A DNA stretch of 64,000 nt from Pseudanabaena sp. ABRG5-3 (GCF_003967015.1 NZ_AP017560.1:1426001-1490000); one strand, 5' to 3'. Shown: positions 16,901 to 25,012, counted from the first letter of the stretch. Notes: generated by a model not told the origin, from the sequence alone. Program-made: numbers and translations.

Positions 16901-17295
16901 ATGAAGTTCCCGAAGCCCTACGTGATCGGGATGTCGCTAAGGCGTACTACGGCATTATCCAAGAAAATCTCAGGGGCATTGGCGATCTGCCAGCGCAAAA
17001 TAATCACAATAATGATGGAAAATCGGCGCGAGTCCAAGATGCAAGTCAAACCTACAAAACATCGACATCTTTAAATAATCTCAGCGTCGAAATTGCCCTC
17101 AATATTGACCAGATCATCCAAGAAAATCGCATTGTCCACTGGACTCAAAATACCGATATTCAAAACCAAATGAAAACTGCGATCGAAGATATGCTCTTTG
17201 AAATCCAAGATCGCCATAATTTTGAAATCGACTTCGACACCATCGATATCATCCTCGCTAAATGTATTGACATCGCAAGGGTACGCATCCCATGA
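13924..17295 (+). CDS. hsdR: Type I RM restriction subunit (system 1)
   Basis: ATP-dependent translocase/nuclease of 1123 residues. The N-terminal nuclease has D157 in RPDIIL and E171-C-K173. The SF2 motor carries Walker A TQGSGKS (about 352-358), a DEGH box (about 471-474, so DExH type), motif III TGTP, and motif VI-like QAIARVNRLYDG. The C-terminal 350 residues are helical, as in HsdR subunits that dock on the methyltransferase. All motifs are intact. It is flanked by coupled overlaps: ATGA with hsdS upstream and with the metallopeptidase gene downstream. The gene is rich in HIP1 octamers (e.g. near 14050, 14350, 16110), in contrast to the second hsdR. Confidence 0.95.
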   Translation: MTTIPEITPPFSEDDTSKIPALALLIKLGYQYLTPSQANKLRGDRKSSVILFGILEEQLRKMNRIQFRGENIPFSEGNITEAIRILRDIEDDGLVRTNEKIWELIRLGKALSQNIQGDTKSFNLHYIDWANPENNVYHVTDEFAIAAKVTTDTRRPDIILFVNGIPFCVIECKRSGLIGKDPIEEAISQQLRNQRESEIPRLFHYSQILMVLATNAASYGATGTAAKFWAVWKERELEGLQQIINQPLSDRQITHLFTPDQYRFKGTTPEKSRQWFEILQKQGRSITEQDQALYALARPERLLELADRFSLFDNGDRKIARYQQYFCVKRVMERIHTFDAEGKRKGGVVWHTQGSGKSLTMVMLASAIANDPNIKDPQIILVTDRVDLDEQIYRTFDHCGVEAVQAKTGKNLRELLNDPKARIITTLINKFQITDPNNVGKVEDDNQNKLDKLLASRDYTNDSPNIFVLIDEGHRTQFGTLHISMQRVLPKACLIAFTGTPVQKKEQSTVTKFGGLIAPSYTINEAVSDRAVVPLLYEGRFVQQEVNRKQIDLWFQRTTAGLNEQQRADLKKKFSTADQLNQTEQKIQAIAWDISEHFSKTFGKITPFKGQLVTPSKAAALLYKRFLDEFGMVTSEVLISPPDTREGNTEVSELRDDSQRPKIQDFWERILKEYRTEDEYQKRLINKFKTNDEPEIIIVVDKLLTGFDAPRNIVLYLTRSLKDHGLLQAIARVNRLYDGKDHGFIIDYFGVLKKLGKAIDLYGSMESEFEQGDLDGILTDISEEWGKLEQRHSNIWELFQGVVNKYDDELLERSLADERKRSDFYERLSIFARTLKIALASLEFYKQTPETKINRYKNDLQFFINLRASTARRYAEKIDFKQYQTSIQKLLDTHVESGEIETVVEPVNIFDKEAFQAEIDARSSAIAKAELIANRTKRAITERLEEDPAFYKPFSQMLEDIINNIREQRFDDADTILQQVEEIRDKVRDRTGDEVPEALRDRDVAKAYYGIIQENLRGIGDLPAQNNHNNDGKSARVQDASQTYKTSTSLNNLSVEIALNIDQIIQENRIVHWTQNTDIQNQMKTAIEDMLFEIQDRHNFEIDFDTIDIILAKCIDIARVRIP

Positions 17296-18011
17296 AACTA
17301 CCAGAGAAATATTCCCTCACGGCTAAAGGGATTCAGCTAAGCTATGAACTCTACCGCAGCGATCGCCAGACCCTAGAAATTAGCGTTCATCCCGATGGCA
17401 ATGTTGCTGTTACCGCCCCCCACGACACCAGCCTCCTGAAAATCGAAGAAAAAGTTCGTAAACGCGCGATCTGGATTGATCGCCGCATCCAAGAGTTTGA
17501 GCAACTGCCACCACCCCTAGCACCGCGCCAATGGATATCTGGAGAAACCCATAGATACTTAGGACGGCAATATCGGCTCAAAGTAGAAATTGGCGAAATC
17601 CCATCGGTAAAACTTAAAGGTGCTTTTTTTCATGTCTGCGTAAGCGATCGCACCGATACAGACTCGATTTGCCAAATGATGGAAGCATGGTATCGCCAGC
17701 GATCGCGACCATTTTTTGAGCAGCGTTTATCCCTCTGTCTGCGATCGAGCAAGCCATTTCTAGATCTCGAAAAAGTCGATATGACGATCCGCAAAATGCA
17801 AAGTCGATGGGGTAGCTGCACACCCTCAGGGCAAATTGTCCTGAACCTAGACTTAATCAAAGCCCCTACCCCTTGTATCGATTACATCATCATGCACGAG
17901 CTTTGTCACTTGCAAGTCATGAACCACAGCCCAAAATTCTGGCAACTCCTGACTAAATGTATGCCCGACTGGGAAAAAAGACAGCAAACTCTAGCCAAGC
18001 TGGAAATATAA
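17292..18011 (+). CDS. YgjP-like M48-type metallopeptidase linked to the RM operon
   Basis: A 239-residue protein of the YgjP/DUF45 zinc-peptidase family. The zinc motif HELCH lies at about 202-206, followed by MNHSPKFW with a third conserved His. An upstream RKMQSRWGSC segment is also diagnostic. The start overlaps the hsdR stop (ATGA), so it is the last cistron of the first RM operon. YgjP-family genes are frequently found next to type I systems; a role in proteolytic control of HsdR or in a separate process is not settled. An AT-rich spacer with ctatagcggttt follows. Confidence 0.9.
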   Translation: MKLPEKYSLTAKGIQLSYELYRSDRQTLEISVHPDGNVAVTAPHDTSLLKIEEKVRKRAIWIDRRIQEFEQLPPPLAPRQWISGETHRYLGRQYRLKVEIGEIPSVKLKGAFFHVCVSDRTDTDSICQMMEAWYRQRSRPFFEQRLSLCLRSSKPFLDLEKVDMTIRKMQSRWGSCTPSGQIVLNLDLIKAPTPCIDYIIMHELCHLQVMNHSPKFWQLLTKCMPDWEKRQQTLAKLEI

Positions 18012-18057
18012 CTATAGCGGTTTAAAATTATTCGTACATTAGTTAAAGGAATTTAGA

Positions 18058-19695
18058 GTGAAAATTCATAAGTGGGCGATCGCCATATTATTGTGGGGTT
18101 TCCTCTTTAGGGCTACGTCCGCTATCTATCTCAATACGGGCTTTGATGAAGCTTACTACTATCTCTATACGCAAAATCTCAACTGGAGCTATTTCGACCA
18201 TCCGCCACTGGTGGCTTTGACGACGGGAATAGGAGTTTGGCTCACAGGTGCAGTTACCCCCTTCACGATTCGGATTGGTAGCGTTTTACTGTATACAGGT
18301 ACATTAATTTTTTCCTATCTGGCTAGCAAGAAGCTATTTGGGGAACGCACAGCTACGCTGACCCTTGCCATTTTGACGACGATTCCGATTTTTCAGATTG
18401 CCTTTGGCATTCTCACTTTGCCAGACAATGCGCTGATGTTTTTCTGGTCAGCTTGTTTATATGTTGCTGCGACTGAGTTTTTTCCCTCAGGTGAAATCTA
18501 TGACCATAAGCCCTATAAACCGACCTATCGCTTAGCCATCATTGGTCTATTAGTAGGATTAGCCTTTTTGGGCAAATATCATGGTGTGCTACTTGGTGGC
18601 GGACTAGTCCTATTTTGCTTGATCAGCAGTCGCCATCGGGCAGCTTTGTTCTCAGGATGGACATTGGCAGCGATCGCCTTATTTGCGATCGCGACTTCTC
18701 CCGTTCTCTTCTGGAACTCCCAACATGAATTTGCCTCATTTCGATTTCAGAGTAAACGCGCTGTACCCTCTGAGGGATATAACTTAGAACGTCTATTAGT
18801 GACTATCTTAGTGGCTCTTGGCTATCTATTCCCTACCTTTGGAGTTCCCATTTGGTGGACAAGCTTTCGTGATTTGGGCGAATTATTACAATTTGGCAAT
18901 CGCAAACTTAAGGGAATTTCCAGTGAAGAATCAGAGGAAGAAGTACGCGCTTTGGAAATACTCCATCAAAAACGATTATTAATTCTCTGCGTATCGATGC
19001 CGATTTTCTTTGGATTCACCTTTATGGGTGGCTTTATCCAAATCCTCCCCTCATGGCATATGCCCGGATTCTTCGGTGCAACTCTGTTACTAGGCGAACG
19101 GGCTGCCTTGGTGCAGATCAAACGCCCTAAATTTATTCGCAATTGGCTCTGGGGTTCGGGTATGGTAATTTTGCCATTGTTGCTAATTGGCTTACTCCAT
19201 GTGCATTTGGGTATTGCTCAAAAAGGTGGTGATGCAGCGATCGCGGGTGGATTTTGGGAAGCCAAAGATGATCCCTCTACGCAAATGATTGACATTGAGC
19301 AGCTACGCCAAGCCTTTGTCGATTCGCCAGCACTGAAAGCGGAATTACAAAAAGCAGATTTTGTATTTAGCAATAGTTTTTTTGTGGCGGGACAAGTGGG
19401 CATGGCGATCGAGCCACTGGGCAAAAAAGTTACCTGTTTTGATGAAGACTTACGCGGCTTTGCCTATTGGAGTAAGGCTCAAGATTTTGTAGGTAAGACT
19501 TCGCTCTATATTACTTCTGAACAGTTTATGAAGGATGAGCGATTTCCAGAGCCTCTAGAGAAATACAAAGGCTACTTCCAATCCCTCGAAAAAATTGCTG
19601 ACATTCCCATCAAACGTGGTGGTCAAGCCGTCCAGATTTTTCCTGTTTATCGTGCTTCACCCATGCTCAAACCCTATCCGCGTCCCTATGGTTAA
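18058..19695 (+). CDS. GT39-family membrane glycosyltransferase
   Basis: A 545-residue integral membrane protein with about ten hydrophobic segments. It is related to ArnT/PMT-type enzymes that transfer sugars from polyprenyl-phosphate donors. The first luminal loop has the acidic motif GFDEAYYYLY and FDHPPLVAL, typical of GT39/GT83. The C-terminal 150 residues are soluble and probably periplasmic. The start is a GTG at 18058 preceded by aaaggaatt; no better ATG is near. It is tail-to-tail with a second, related GT39 gene on the other strand. Acceptor unknown (lipid, cell-wall glycan or protein). Confidence 0.87.
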   Translation: MKIHKWAIAILLWGFLFRATSAIYLNTGFDEAYYYLYTQNLNWSYFDHPPLVALTTGIGVWLTGAVTPFTIRIGSVLLYTGTLIFSYLASKKLFGERTATLTLAILTTIPIFQIAFGILTLPDNALMFFWSACLYVAATEFFPSGEIYDHKPYKPTYRLAIIGLLVGLAFLGKYHGVLLGGGLVLFCLISSRHRAALFSGWTLAAIALFAIATSPVLFWNSQHEFASFRFQSKRAVPSEGYNLERLLVTILVALGYLFPTFGVPIWWTSFRDLGELLQFGNRKLKGISSEESEEEVRALEILHQKRLLILCVSMPIFFGFTFMGGFIQILPSWHMPGFFGATLLLGERAALVQIKRPKFIRNWLWGSGMVILPLLLIGLLHVHLGIAQKGGDAAIAGGFWEAKDDPSTQMIDIEQLRQAFVDSPALKAELQKADFVFSNSFFVAGQVGMAIEPLGKKVTCFDEDLRGFAYWSKAQDFVGKTSLYITSEQFMKDERFPEPLEKYKGYFQSLEKIADIPIKRGGQAVQIFPVYRASPMLKPYPRPYG

Positions 19696-19725
19696 AAATG
19701 TGCGGTGCAAAGTGTCGCCTAATTT

Positions 19726-21192
19726 TTACGGTTGGTAGTTCTGAGCGATCGCAATTTCGTAAGTCTTCAAATACACACCAAATCTAGTAATTGCTACTTT
19801 ACTAATGGGTTTGATTTTCTCGAAATGGGCGATCGCTTCTTCAGTAAGTGGATACCATTGATCAGAAATGAAAATTGCATTTTTACCCTTTTGCTGTGTT
19901 GCATTCTGTAAATTCCAAAGCGTAAATTGACTAATGCGTCTAGACAGTGCTGTGACGTTAGGATTATTCATCTCATAGGCAAGGGCGGCGGCTGAGCGGT
20001 AATCAGAAGTAATTAGCAAGGGCTTTTCTGGCAAAGTATTCGCAATTTTTTGCACTTCTGATGCAACTTCACTCCATCCAAATAACATCCGTCCATCTTG
20101 ATCCCCGTCTTTCCCAAACAATGCACTAACTGGGAAGATACAGGAATTCCAAACAAAGAGAGCGGTAAATAATAAGCCAGCAACTTGCGCTCCATAGAAA
20201 ACTTTCAATCGATGTGACTTTATCTGCGGGCTAGATTCTAGAGCTAATGGCAGCAATGGAAATAGCAATAAGTAGGCATGAATATTCCAATAATAAAGTG
20301 CTGTAGAAACTAGCGAAATTGCGATTAGTAGAATTGTGGGAACGGCAAATGTCCACAAGGCAATATGTCTATAAACTGTTTCCTGAATTGGCAATTTTCC
20401 TTTAAAGCCTTTCCACAACAACCATGCCACAAAGGGAGAAAGCATTAATAGAGAAATCCCTACAAATCCTAAAGGCTCTAGCAAGCGCATGATTGGCAAG
20501 CCACTATCAAGGCTACGACTTGCATAAAAGCGGAATGATTGAAAATTATTACTGTAATTCCAATAGAAAATAGGGGCAAAGATAATTGCTCCTATCACCG
20601 CGCATAACCACAAACGTATATCTCTAAATAGCTTCCGTAATTGCGAATGCGTCGCGATCGCAACTAACAATCCCAAGGTCATAAAGAGGGAATTGTATTT
20701 TGTAATCAGCGCTAAGGATAAAGCGATCGCACTGCCATATAGTCGCCAACTTGAGCCTTTGCCATCAATAAGATATTCATCGAGAAACCGCAGACATAAA
20801 TAAGATCCCACCAAGGTTAGGGTAATGGCAACATGGTCATGCCATGCCAAGGACAACATGATGCTATATAAAGGAGATGCGAGAATAGCAAGAATTACCA
20901 ACCAGATATAACGCTTAGCGCGATCGCCATAGAGATATTGGAGCAGGTGGTAATAGGTATAGAAAAAGATGCCATTAGTAACGACATTTAGCGATCGCAA
21001 AGTAAATAAAGATTTGCCCAAGCAAGCAGTAATTAATCCCTGTAACCATGACTGCAACGGCGGATGATCGTAGTAGGAGAAATCTAAATGCTGTCCCCAC
21101 AGCCAGTAGTAAGCTTCATCGGGATTTGGGGGCGCGAATAGCCAGAAACCTACTCGCAACAGGATAAACGCAGCTAGGGCAACAATAGCCAT
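19726..21192 (-). CDS. GT39-family membrane glycosyltransferase
   Basis: A 488-residue multi-pass membrane protein with the same signatures as its convergent neighbour: PPNPDEAYYWLWGQ in the first loop, then YYDHPPLQSWLQG. It has a shorter soluble tail. It begins 2 bases after the end of the RibD-type reductase gene and is therefore the second cistron of that transcript. The start is the ATG at 21192. It probably transfers a sugar from a lipid-linked donor on the periplasmic face. The similarity to the gene at 18058 suggests an old duplication, but the two differ too much for a recent event. Confidence 0.87.
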   Translation of the reverse strand: MAIVALAAFILLRVGFWLFAPPNPDEAYYWLWGQHLDFSYYDHPPLQSWLQGLITACLGKSLFTLRSLNVVTNGIFFYTYYHLLQYLYGDRAKRYIWLVILAILASPLYSIMLSLAWHDHVAITLTLVGSYLCLRFLDEYLIDGKGSSWRLYGSAIALSLALITKYNSLFMTLGLLVAIATHSQLRKLFRDIRLWLCAVIGAIIFAPIFYWNYSNNFQSFRFYASRSLDSGLPIMRLLEPLGFVGISLLMLSPFVAWLLWKGFKGKLPIQETVYRHIALWTFAVPTILLIAISLVSTALYYWNIHAYLLLFPLLPLALESSPQIKSHRLKVFYGAQVAGLLFTALFVWNSCIFPVSALFGKDGDQDGRMLFGWSEVASEVQKIANTLPEKPLLITSDYRSAAALAYEMNNPNVTALSRRISQFTLWNLQNATQQKGKNAIFISDQWYPLTEEAIAHFEKIKPISKVAITRFGVYLKTYEIAIAQNYQP

Positions 21193-21194
21193 AC

Positions 21195-22013
21195 TTAACG
21201 ATCAAATTGATACCGCAAAAATAGTTCTGAATCATGATGATACAGCGATCGCAATTTGAGTTTTGGTAAATTGCCGCCGCCCATACCATAGTCTTCACCA
21301 GCGATAATTGACATGTTCTTCACACCCCCTACTATATGTGGCGATAGGGTGAGAAATATTTCATCGGCAAAGCCCTGAGATATCAGTGAGTAATTTAAAG
21401 ATGCACCACCTTCTACCAACAGTCGCTTAATGCCAAACTTCGCAAATAGCATTGATAAAGCTTGATTTAAATCTATTTTCTGATCTTTAACTGGAAATTT
21501 AAAAACTTGGGCTTTTTCGTATAGCCATGCTTCAGGTGACGCATTTTCACCTAGTAAGACAATTCGTAAATCTCTACCAGCATTCCAAAATCGATGTTCC
21601 TTAGGTAAATCACCTGAGTTACTAATTACGATGCCAAGGGGTTGCGGATTGTCAAAATGTTTTTGGCGCTCTTCTAGGAGTTCTGGAGGCAACGTGGGAA
21701 TAAAAGCATCATGGCGTAATGTGCCACCACCTGCTAAGACTGCATCTACCTGCGATCGCAACCGCTTCATCAAATTGCGATCGGGGCGCGAACCAAATCC
21801 CGTAAGTTTACCTGCATAGGTTGTGGCTTTGCCATCCACACTCGAAACCATGTTGAAGATAATATAGGGGCGTTTGAGGCGATCGCCCTTAATTTCTAAA
21901 TTTTTAGATGCATCATCCAGATGATCACAGCTAAACTCCACTCCTGCGGTGGGGAAAGCTAGTTCTTCAAAGTTATAAATGCGATCGTGGGATGAATAGA
22001 AACTGTTATACAT
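21195..22013 (-). CDS. RibD C-terminal domain reductase
   Basis: A 272-residue protein of the dihydrofolate-reductase-like RibD_C family. These are NADPH-dependent enzymes such as the pyrimidine reductase of riboflavin synthesis. Visible marks are RPYIIFNMVSSVDGK, DAVLAGGGTLRHD and LLVEGGASLNYSL (substrate and NADPH pockets). There is no N-terminal deaminase domain, so it is a stand-alone reductase, the usual state in cyanobacteria, where a separate RibD deaminase-reductase also exists. I start at the ATG at 22013, with AAGG eight bases upstream; a GTG at 22019 is possible. It shares a transcript with the GT39 gene. Confidence 0.85.
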   Translation of the reverse strand: MYNSFYSSHDRIYNFEELAFPTAGVEFSCDHLDDASKNLEIKGDRLKRPYIIFNMVSSVDGKATTYAGKLTGFGSRPDRNLMKRLRSQVDAVLAGGGTLRHDAFIPTLPPELLEERQKHFDNPQPLGIVISNSGDLPKEHRFWNAGRDLRIVLLGENASPEAWLYEKAQVFKFPVKDQKIDLNQALSMLFAKFGIKRLLVEGGASLNYSLISQGFADEIFLTLSPHIVGGVKNMSIIAGEDYGMGGGNLPKLKLRSLYHHDSELFLRYQFDR

Positions 22014-22035
22014 AAGCACCTTGTATAGCTAAAAG

Positions 22036-22092
22036 ACCCAGTGAAATGTTTGCAAGTGTAGCTTTGCGGCACTTGCAAACATTTCACTGGGT
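22036..22092. repeat. Long hairpin, 23-bp perfect arms
   Basis: The arms 22036-22058 and 22070-22092 are perfectly complementary and begin acccag. The loop is tagctttgcgg. A second short palindrome, acagcgcaaagcgctgt, follows at 22099-22115. The pair lies between the lipoprotein gene and the reductase gene. It resembles the hairpin at 44833-44883 in outer ends and in the GCTTTGCG loop. Confidence 0.85.
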
Positions 22093-22169
22093 TTTATGAC
22101 AGCGCAAAGCGCTGTAAGCAAAGATATTTGATGTCTTTATATCTTTAGTGTCTTTGCTCCTTCACAAAA

Positions 22170-22754
22170 CTATTGCTTAACTAGTTTTACAGGCTGACCA
22201 TCAGCTTGTAATTCCTTACCATCAGCAGAAAGGGTGTAGGGCTGTTCAGGAGGGGCTGTGGGTGGTTTTTCCCCATTAACAGTTTCAACCTGAGAGACAA
22301 CTTTGCCATCTTTGATCGAAATCTTGCCAGCAGTCTTAATCTCTTGAACTTCATCTTTAGTTGAAACTGCTTTTAATGTAGCTTCAAAACTACCTTCGGC
22401 TTTAATTGTCCACTTACCAGTTACGGACTTAACGCCTTCCTTCTCAGCATCAGCTAAAACTTTTGGATCTAAAACAACTTTATATTCACCTGCGACTTTA
22501 TCAAGGCTAGCGGGATTGGTACTGCCCGTGCTTGAAGCAGATTCAGTAGATTTTGGAGATGCGGAGGCACTAGGAGATGCGGAGGCACTAGGAGATGCCG
22601 AAGCAGTAGCAGTAGGTTTAGCACTTGAGGCAGGGGTCGCCGCAGTTTCAGTAGGTGCGGGCGGTTGTTGGCAAGCAGATACAACGGAAACACAGCTAAC
22701 GGCGATCGCGGCTAGGATACTTTGCTTTAGAGAATAGTTGAGTGATTTTTTCAC
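22170..22754 (-). CDS. Putative lipoprotein with Ser/Ala/Pro linker
   Basis: About 194 residues. A signal peptide ends in the lipobox VSAC, so the protein should be lipid-anchored. A 45-residue linker of repeated SASPSASASP units follows. The C-terminal domain (about 95-194) contains LDKVAGEYKVVLD and GKWTIKAEGSF; it is beta-rich and of unknown function. I prefer the GTG at 22754 as start, giving the typical VKKSLNYSLKQ signal beginning; a TTG at 22781 would add nine residues. It is divergent from ycf4. The linker resembles that of the cyclophilin lipoprotein on the other side of ycf4. Confidence 0.75.
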   Translation of the reverse strand: MKKSLNYSLKQSILAAIAVSCVSVVSACQQPPAPTETAATPASSAKPTATASASPSASASPSASASPKSTESASSTGSTNPASLDKVAGEYKVVLDPKVLADAEKEGVKSVTGKWTIKAEGSFEATLKAVSTKDEVQEIKTAGKISIKDGKVVSQVETVNGEKPPTAPPEQPYTLSADGKELQADGQPVKLVKQ

Positions 22755-22960
22755 GATTAATTGGGAATTATTAAGTAACAATAAGTGACAGTCGGGATGT
22801 CAGCCTTGAGGTGCTTGTGTATGTAGGATACTCTGCGAATTATTGCTTAGCAAATCCTTTGCATCATAGCTTAGAACCTGTCGGATATTTGGCGAGAAGC
22901 TGCAAGCCGCTATATACTGGTTTTCTAGATGTCGTAATTTTTTTAATATTTTTTCAACCG

Positions 22961-23518
22961 ATGGTAACTACAAAATCTCAATCCAATGTTCTGCGATATG
23001 ACATTGTTGGGTCACGACGCGTTAGTAACTATGGCTTTGCGGTTATTGTTGCCATAGGTGCGTTGGGATTCTTGCTAGCAGGACTATCTAGCTTCTTAAA
23101 AATTAATTTGTTGCCATTTTCCCAGCCTTTAGAAATGGATTTTGTGCCACAAGGATTGGCGCTTTCCTTTTATGGGATTGCTGGTACTTTGCTAGAAATA
23201 TATTTGCTATACGTTATTGCTGTTGATTACGGTAGCGGCTACAACGAGTTCGATCGCAATAATGGCAAGGTAACCCTGTTCCGTCGTGGGCGTAGCCAAA
23301 GCAAAAACATTGAGCTTACCTACAAGATTGCGGATGTACAGGCCGTGCGTGTAGAGATTCGCGAAGGTTTAAATCCTAAGAGAGCATTATACCTGCGGGT
23401 CAAGGGCAGAGGTGATTTGCCTCTGTCTGAGGTTGGTCAACCGATCGCCTTGAATGTCCTCGAAGATCGAGCTGCCGAGATTGCCAAGTTTTTATCAGTA
23501 CCTCTCGAAGGTTTATAA
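22961..23518 (+). CDS. ycf4: Photosystem I assembly protein Ycf4
   Basis: A 185-residue thylakoid membrane protein required for, or promoting, photosystem I assembly. Two transmembrane helices (about 22-42 and 62-85) are followed by a soluble domain with VDYGSGYNEFDR, DVQAVRV and the terminal KFLSVPLEGL, all typical of Ycf4. I place the start at the ATG at 22961; it gives the canonical length and the MVTTKSQSNVLRYDIVGSRR beginning. The longer frame from 22811 would add 50 unrelated residues. A strong terminator follows directly. Confidence 0.95.
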   Translation: MVTTKSQSNVLRYDIVGSRRVSNYGFAVIVAIGALGFLLAGLSSFLKINLLPFSQPLEMDFVPQGLALSFYGIAGTLLEIYLLYVIAVDYGSGYNEFDRNNGKVTLFRRGRSQSKNIELTYKIADVQAVRVEIREGLNPKRALYLRVKGRGDLPLSEVGQPIALNVLEDRAAEIAKFLSVPLEGL

Positions 23519-23520
23519 AT

Positions 23521-23547
23521 AAAAAAGGCTCCTCGGAGCCTTTTTTT
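23521..23547 (+). terminator. Rho-independent terminator of ycf4
   Basis: aaaaaaggctcc tc ggagccttttttt, starting 3 bases after the stop codon. Perfect stem and T-run. Confidence 0.92.
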
Positions 23548-23655
23548 GCGTCTAAAGTTAAACATCAGTTAAGCATCTCCAAGCTTGTTGATCATCTGCG
23601 GTGTGAAATGCTGCATTTGGTTTTAAATTAATACTGAAATTATTAAGGTATAAAA

Positions 23656-24417
23656 ATGTTTCGTTGGATTTTTAGTTGTTTTTTGGCAATCAGCATTCTG
23701 CTGACTAGTTGCAGTAACAGTAGCAGTGTTTCTGCAAGTGCATCACCAAGCGCTTCTGCAAGTGCTTCTGTTTCTTCGACTGCTAAGGCATCACCCACTA
23801 AAGTTGCTGATGCTTCACCTAGCGCCAGTCCCAATTCTTTAGAAGCTGCCCTTGCGAAGTATGTACAACTTAAAGGTAAGGCGACAGTAGAGCTAAAACT
23901 AAAATCAGGGACTGTCAAGATTGAGCTTGATGGTACTAATGCGCCATTGACCGCAGGTAACTTCGCAGATTTGGTTAAACGTGGTCTCTATAACGGTTTA
24001 ACCTTTCATCGCGTGGTGAAAGAACCTACTCCTTTTGTGGCTCAAGGTGGCGATCCCCTCGGCAATGGTACTGGTAATTTTGTTGATCCAGTCACATCTC
24101 AGACTCGATATATTCCCCTTGAAATTCTTCCTGAGGGAGATAAACAGCCTGTCTATGGTGAAATTTTGCCCCCCACCCAGAAACCAAAGTTGCGCCATAA
24201 CAAAGGCGCGATCGCGATGGCACGCTCTCAGTCTCCTAATTCTGCTTCCTGTCAGTTTTATATTGCCCTTGATGATATTTACTTTCTCGATGGTTCCTAC
24301 GCTGTATTTGGCTATGTGACCGATGGGATGGAGTTAGTCGAAAAAATTCAAGTTGGCGATCGCATTGAATCGATCACCATTACCCAAGGCGAAGAAAATA
24401 TCAAACAGCCTGTCTAA
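23656..24417 (+). CDS. Cyclophilin-type peptidyl-prolyl isomerase, lipoprotein
   Basis: 253 residues. A signal peptide ends in the lipobox LTSC, followed by a Ser/Ala/Pro-rich linker to about residue 60 and then a cyclophilin domain. Typical pieces are VELKLKSGTVKIELDG, AGNFADLVKRGLYNGLTFHRV, FVAQGGDP and the later GAIAMARSQ and FLDGSYAVFGYV. The arginine of the FHRV motif and the QGGDP segment form the active site of known PPIases. It should be anchored on the periplasmic or luminal side and assist protein folding. It has its own AT-rich upstream region after the ycf4 terminator. Confidence 0.92.
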   Translation: MFRWIFSCFLAISILLTSCSNSSSVSASASPSASASASVSSTAKASPTKVADASPSASPNSLEAALAKYVQLKGKATVELKLKSGTVKIELDGTNAPLTAGNFADLVKRGLYNGLTFHRVVKEPTPFVAQGGDPLGNGTGNFVDPVTSQTRYIPLEILPEGDKQPVYGEILPPTQKPKLRHNKGAIAMARSQSPNSASCQFYIALDDIYFLDGSYAVFGYVTDGMELVEKIQVGDRIESITITQGEENIKQPV

Positions 24418-24430
24418 TTCCTGTCTAATT

Positions 24431-24459
24431 AAAAAAGAGCCTACATGTAGGCTCTTTTT
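24431..24459. terminator. Bidirectional terminator between convergent genes
   Basis: aaaaaagagcctac / gtaggctcttttt lies between the cyclophilin gene and the minus-strand 131-residue gene. It can serve both. Confidence 0.9.
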
Positions 24460-24464
24460 GGTAT

Positions 24465-24860
24465 TTATCTAACTCGAATAATCCGTTTTTCGATAATGTA
24501 GCGATCTCCTTGATGATTGCTATAGTGACGCTCAAAAGAGTTGGATCGGTGAATAATTTTTGGTACAGCATAGTTCCAAGAATTTCTATAGTAGTTAGAA
24601 GATGGATATAGATTAGGAACTATGACTGAGGAATTAATATTCCGATTGTAGCGATCAAAATGATCATAATGATTGTTTTGATAAGGAACGCTAGGATATG
24701 TTGGCTGATAGATGTTAGAGCGATAGGATCGATAACTTCGATAGGAATTGTACGATGGACTTGAGCCGAATCTAATACTAATCGACACATCTGCGATCGC
24801 TGTTCCCACAAATGAACACATCACCCCAAGAGATGTAACTGCTGCTAATAATGCTTTCAT
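24465..24860 (-). CDS. Small exported Tyr/Ser/Asn-rich hypothetical protein
   Basis: 131 residues. A hydrophobic N-terminal signal (ALLAAVTSLGVMCSFVGTAIADV) suggests export. The mature part is low-complexity, rich in Tyr, Ser, Asn and Arg (SYNSYRSYRSYRSN, YDHFDRYNRN), and ends with a basic YIIEKRIIRVR. I do not recognise a family. Such proteins are often surface or envelope proteins, but no function can be assigned. It is convergent with the cyclophilin gene, and its ATG at 24860 is the first in frame. Confidence 0.7.
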   Translation of the reverse strand: MKALLAAVTSLGVMCSFVGTAIADVSISIRFGSSPSYNSYRSYRSYRSNIYQPTYPSVPYQNNHYDHFDRYNRNINSSVIVPNLYPSSNYYRNSWNYAVPKIIHRSNSFERHYSNHQGDRYIIEKRIIRVR

Positions 24861-25012
24861 AGATTTATACCTTTATGCTCTTTGTACTGAAGAACACAAC
24901 ATAGAGCCGCCTATCTCTACTTTAGCTCAATATCTTTAGCCTGTGCAGTTCTATTGCAAAGTGAAGGCACTGTTTATTAAGAGTGATATTTCAATCCTAC
25001 ATTTTAGAGAAA

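Noticed and set aside
22555-22640. Short tandem repeats (ggagatgcggaggcacta units) that could suggest a CRISPR or minisatellite
   Set aside because: They encode the Ser/Ala/Pro linker of a lipoprotein; there are no spacers and the reading frame is maintained.
22811-22960. N-terminal extension of ycf4 by 50 codons
   Set aside because: Ycf4 proteins are about 185 residues and begin as the frame does at 22961; the extension is probably leader/promoter DNA.
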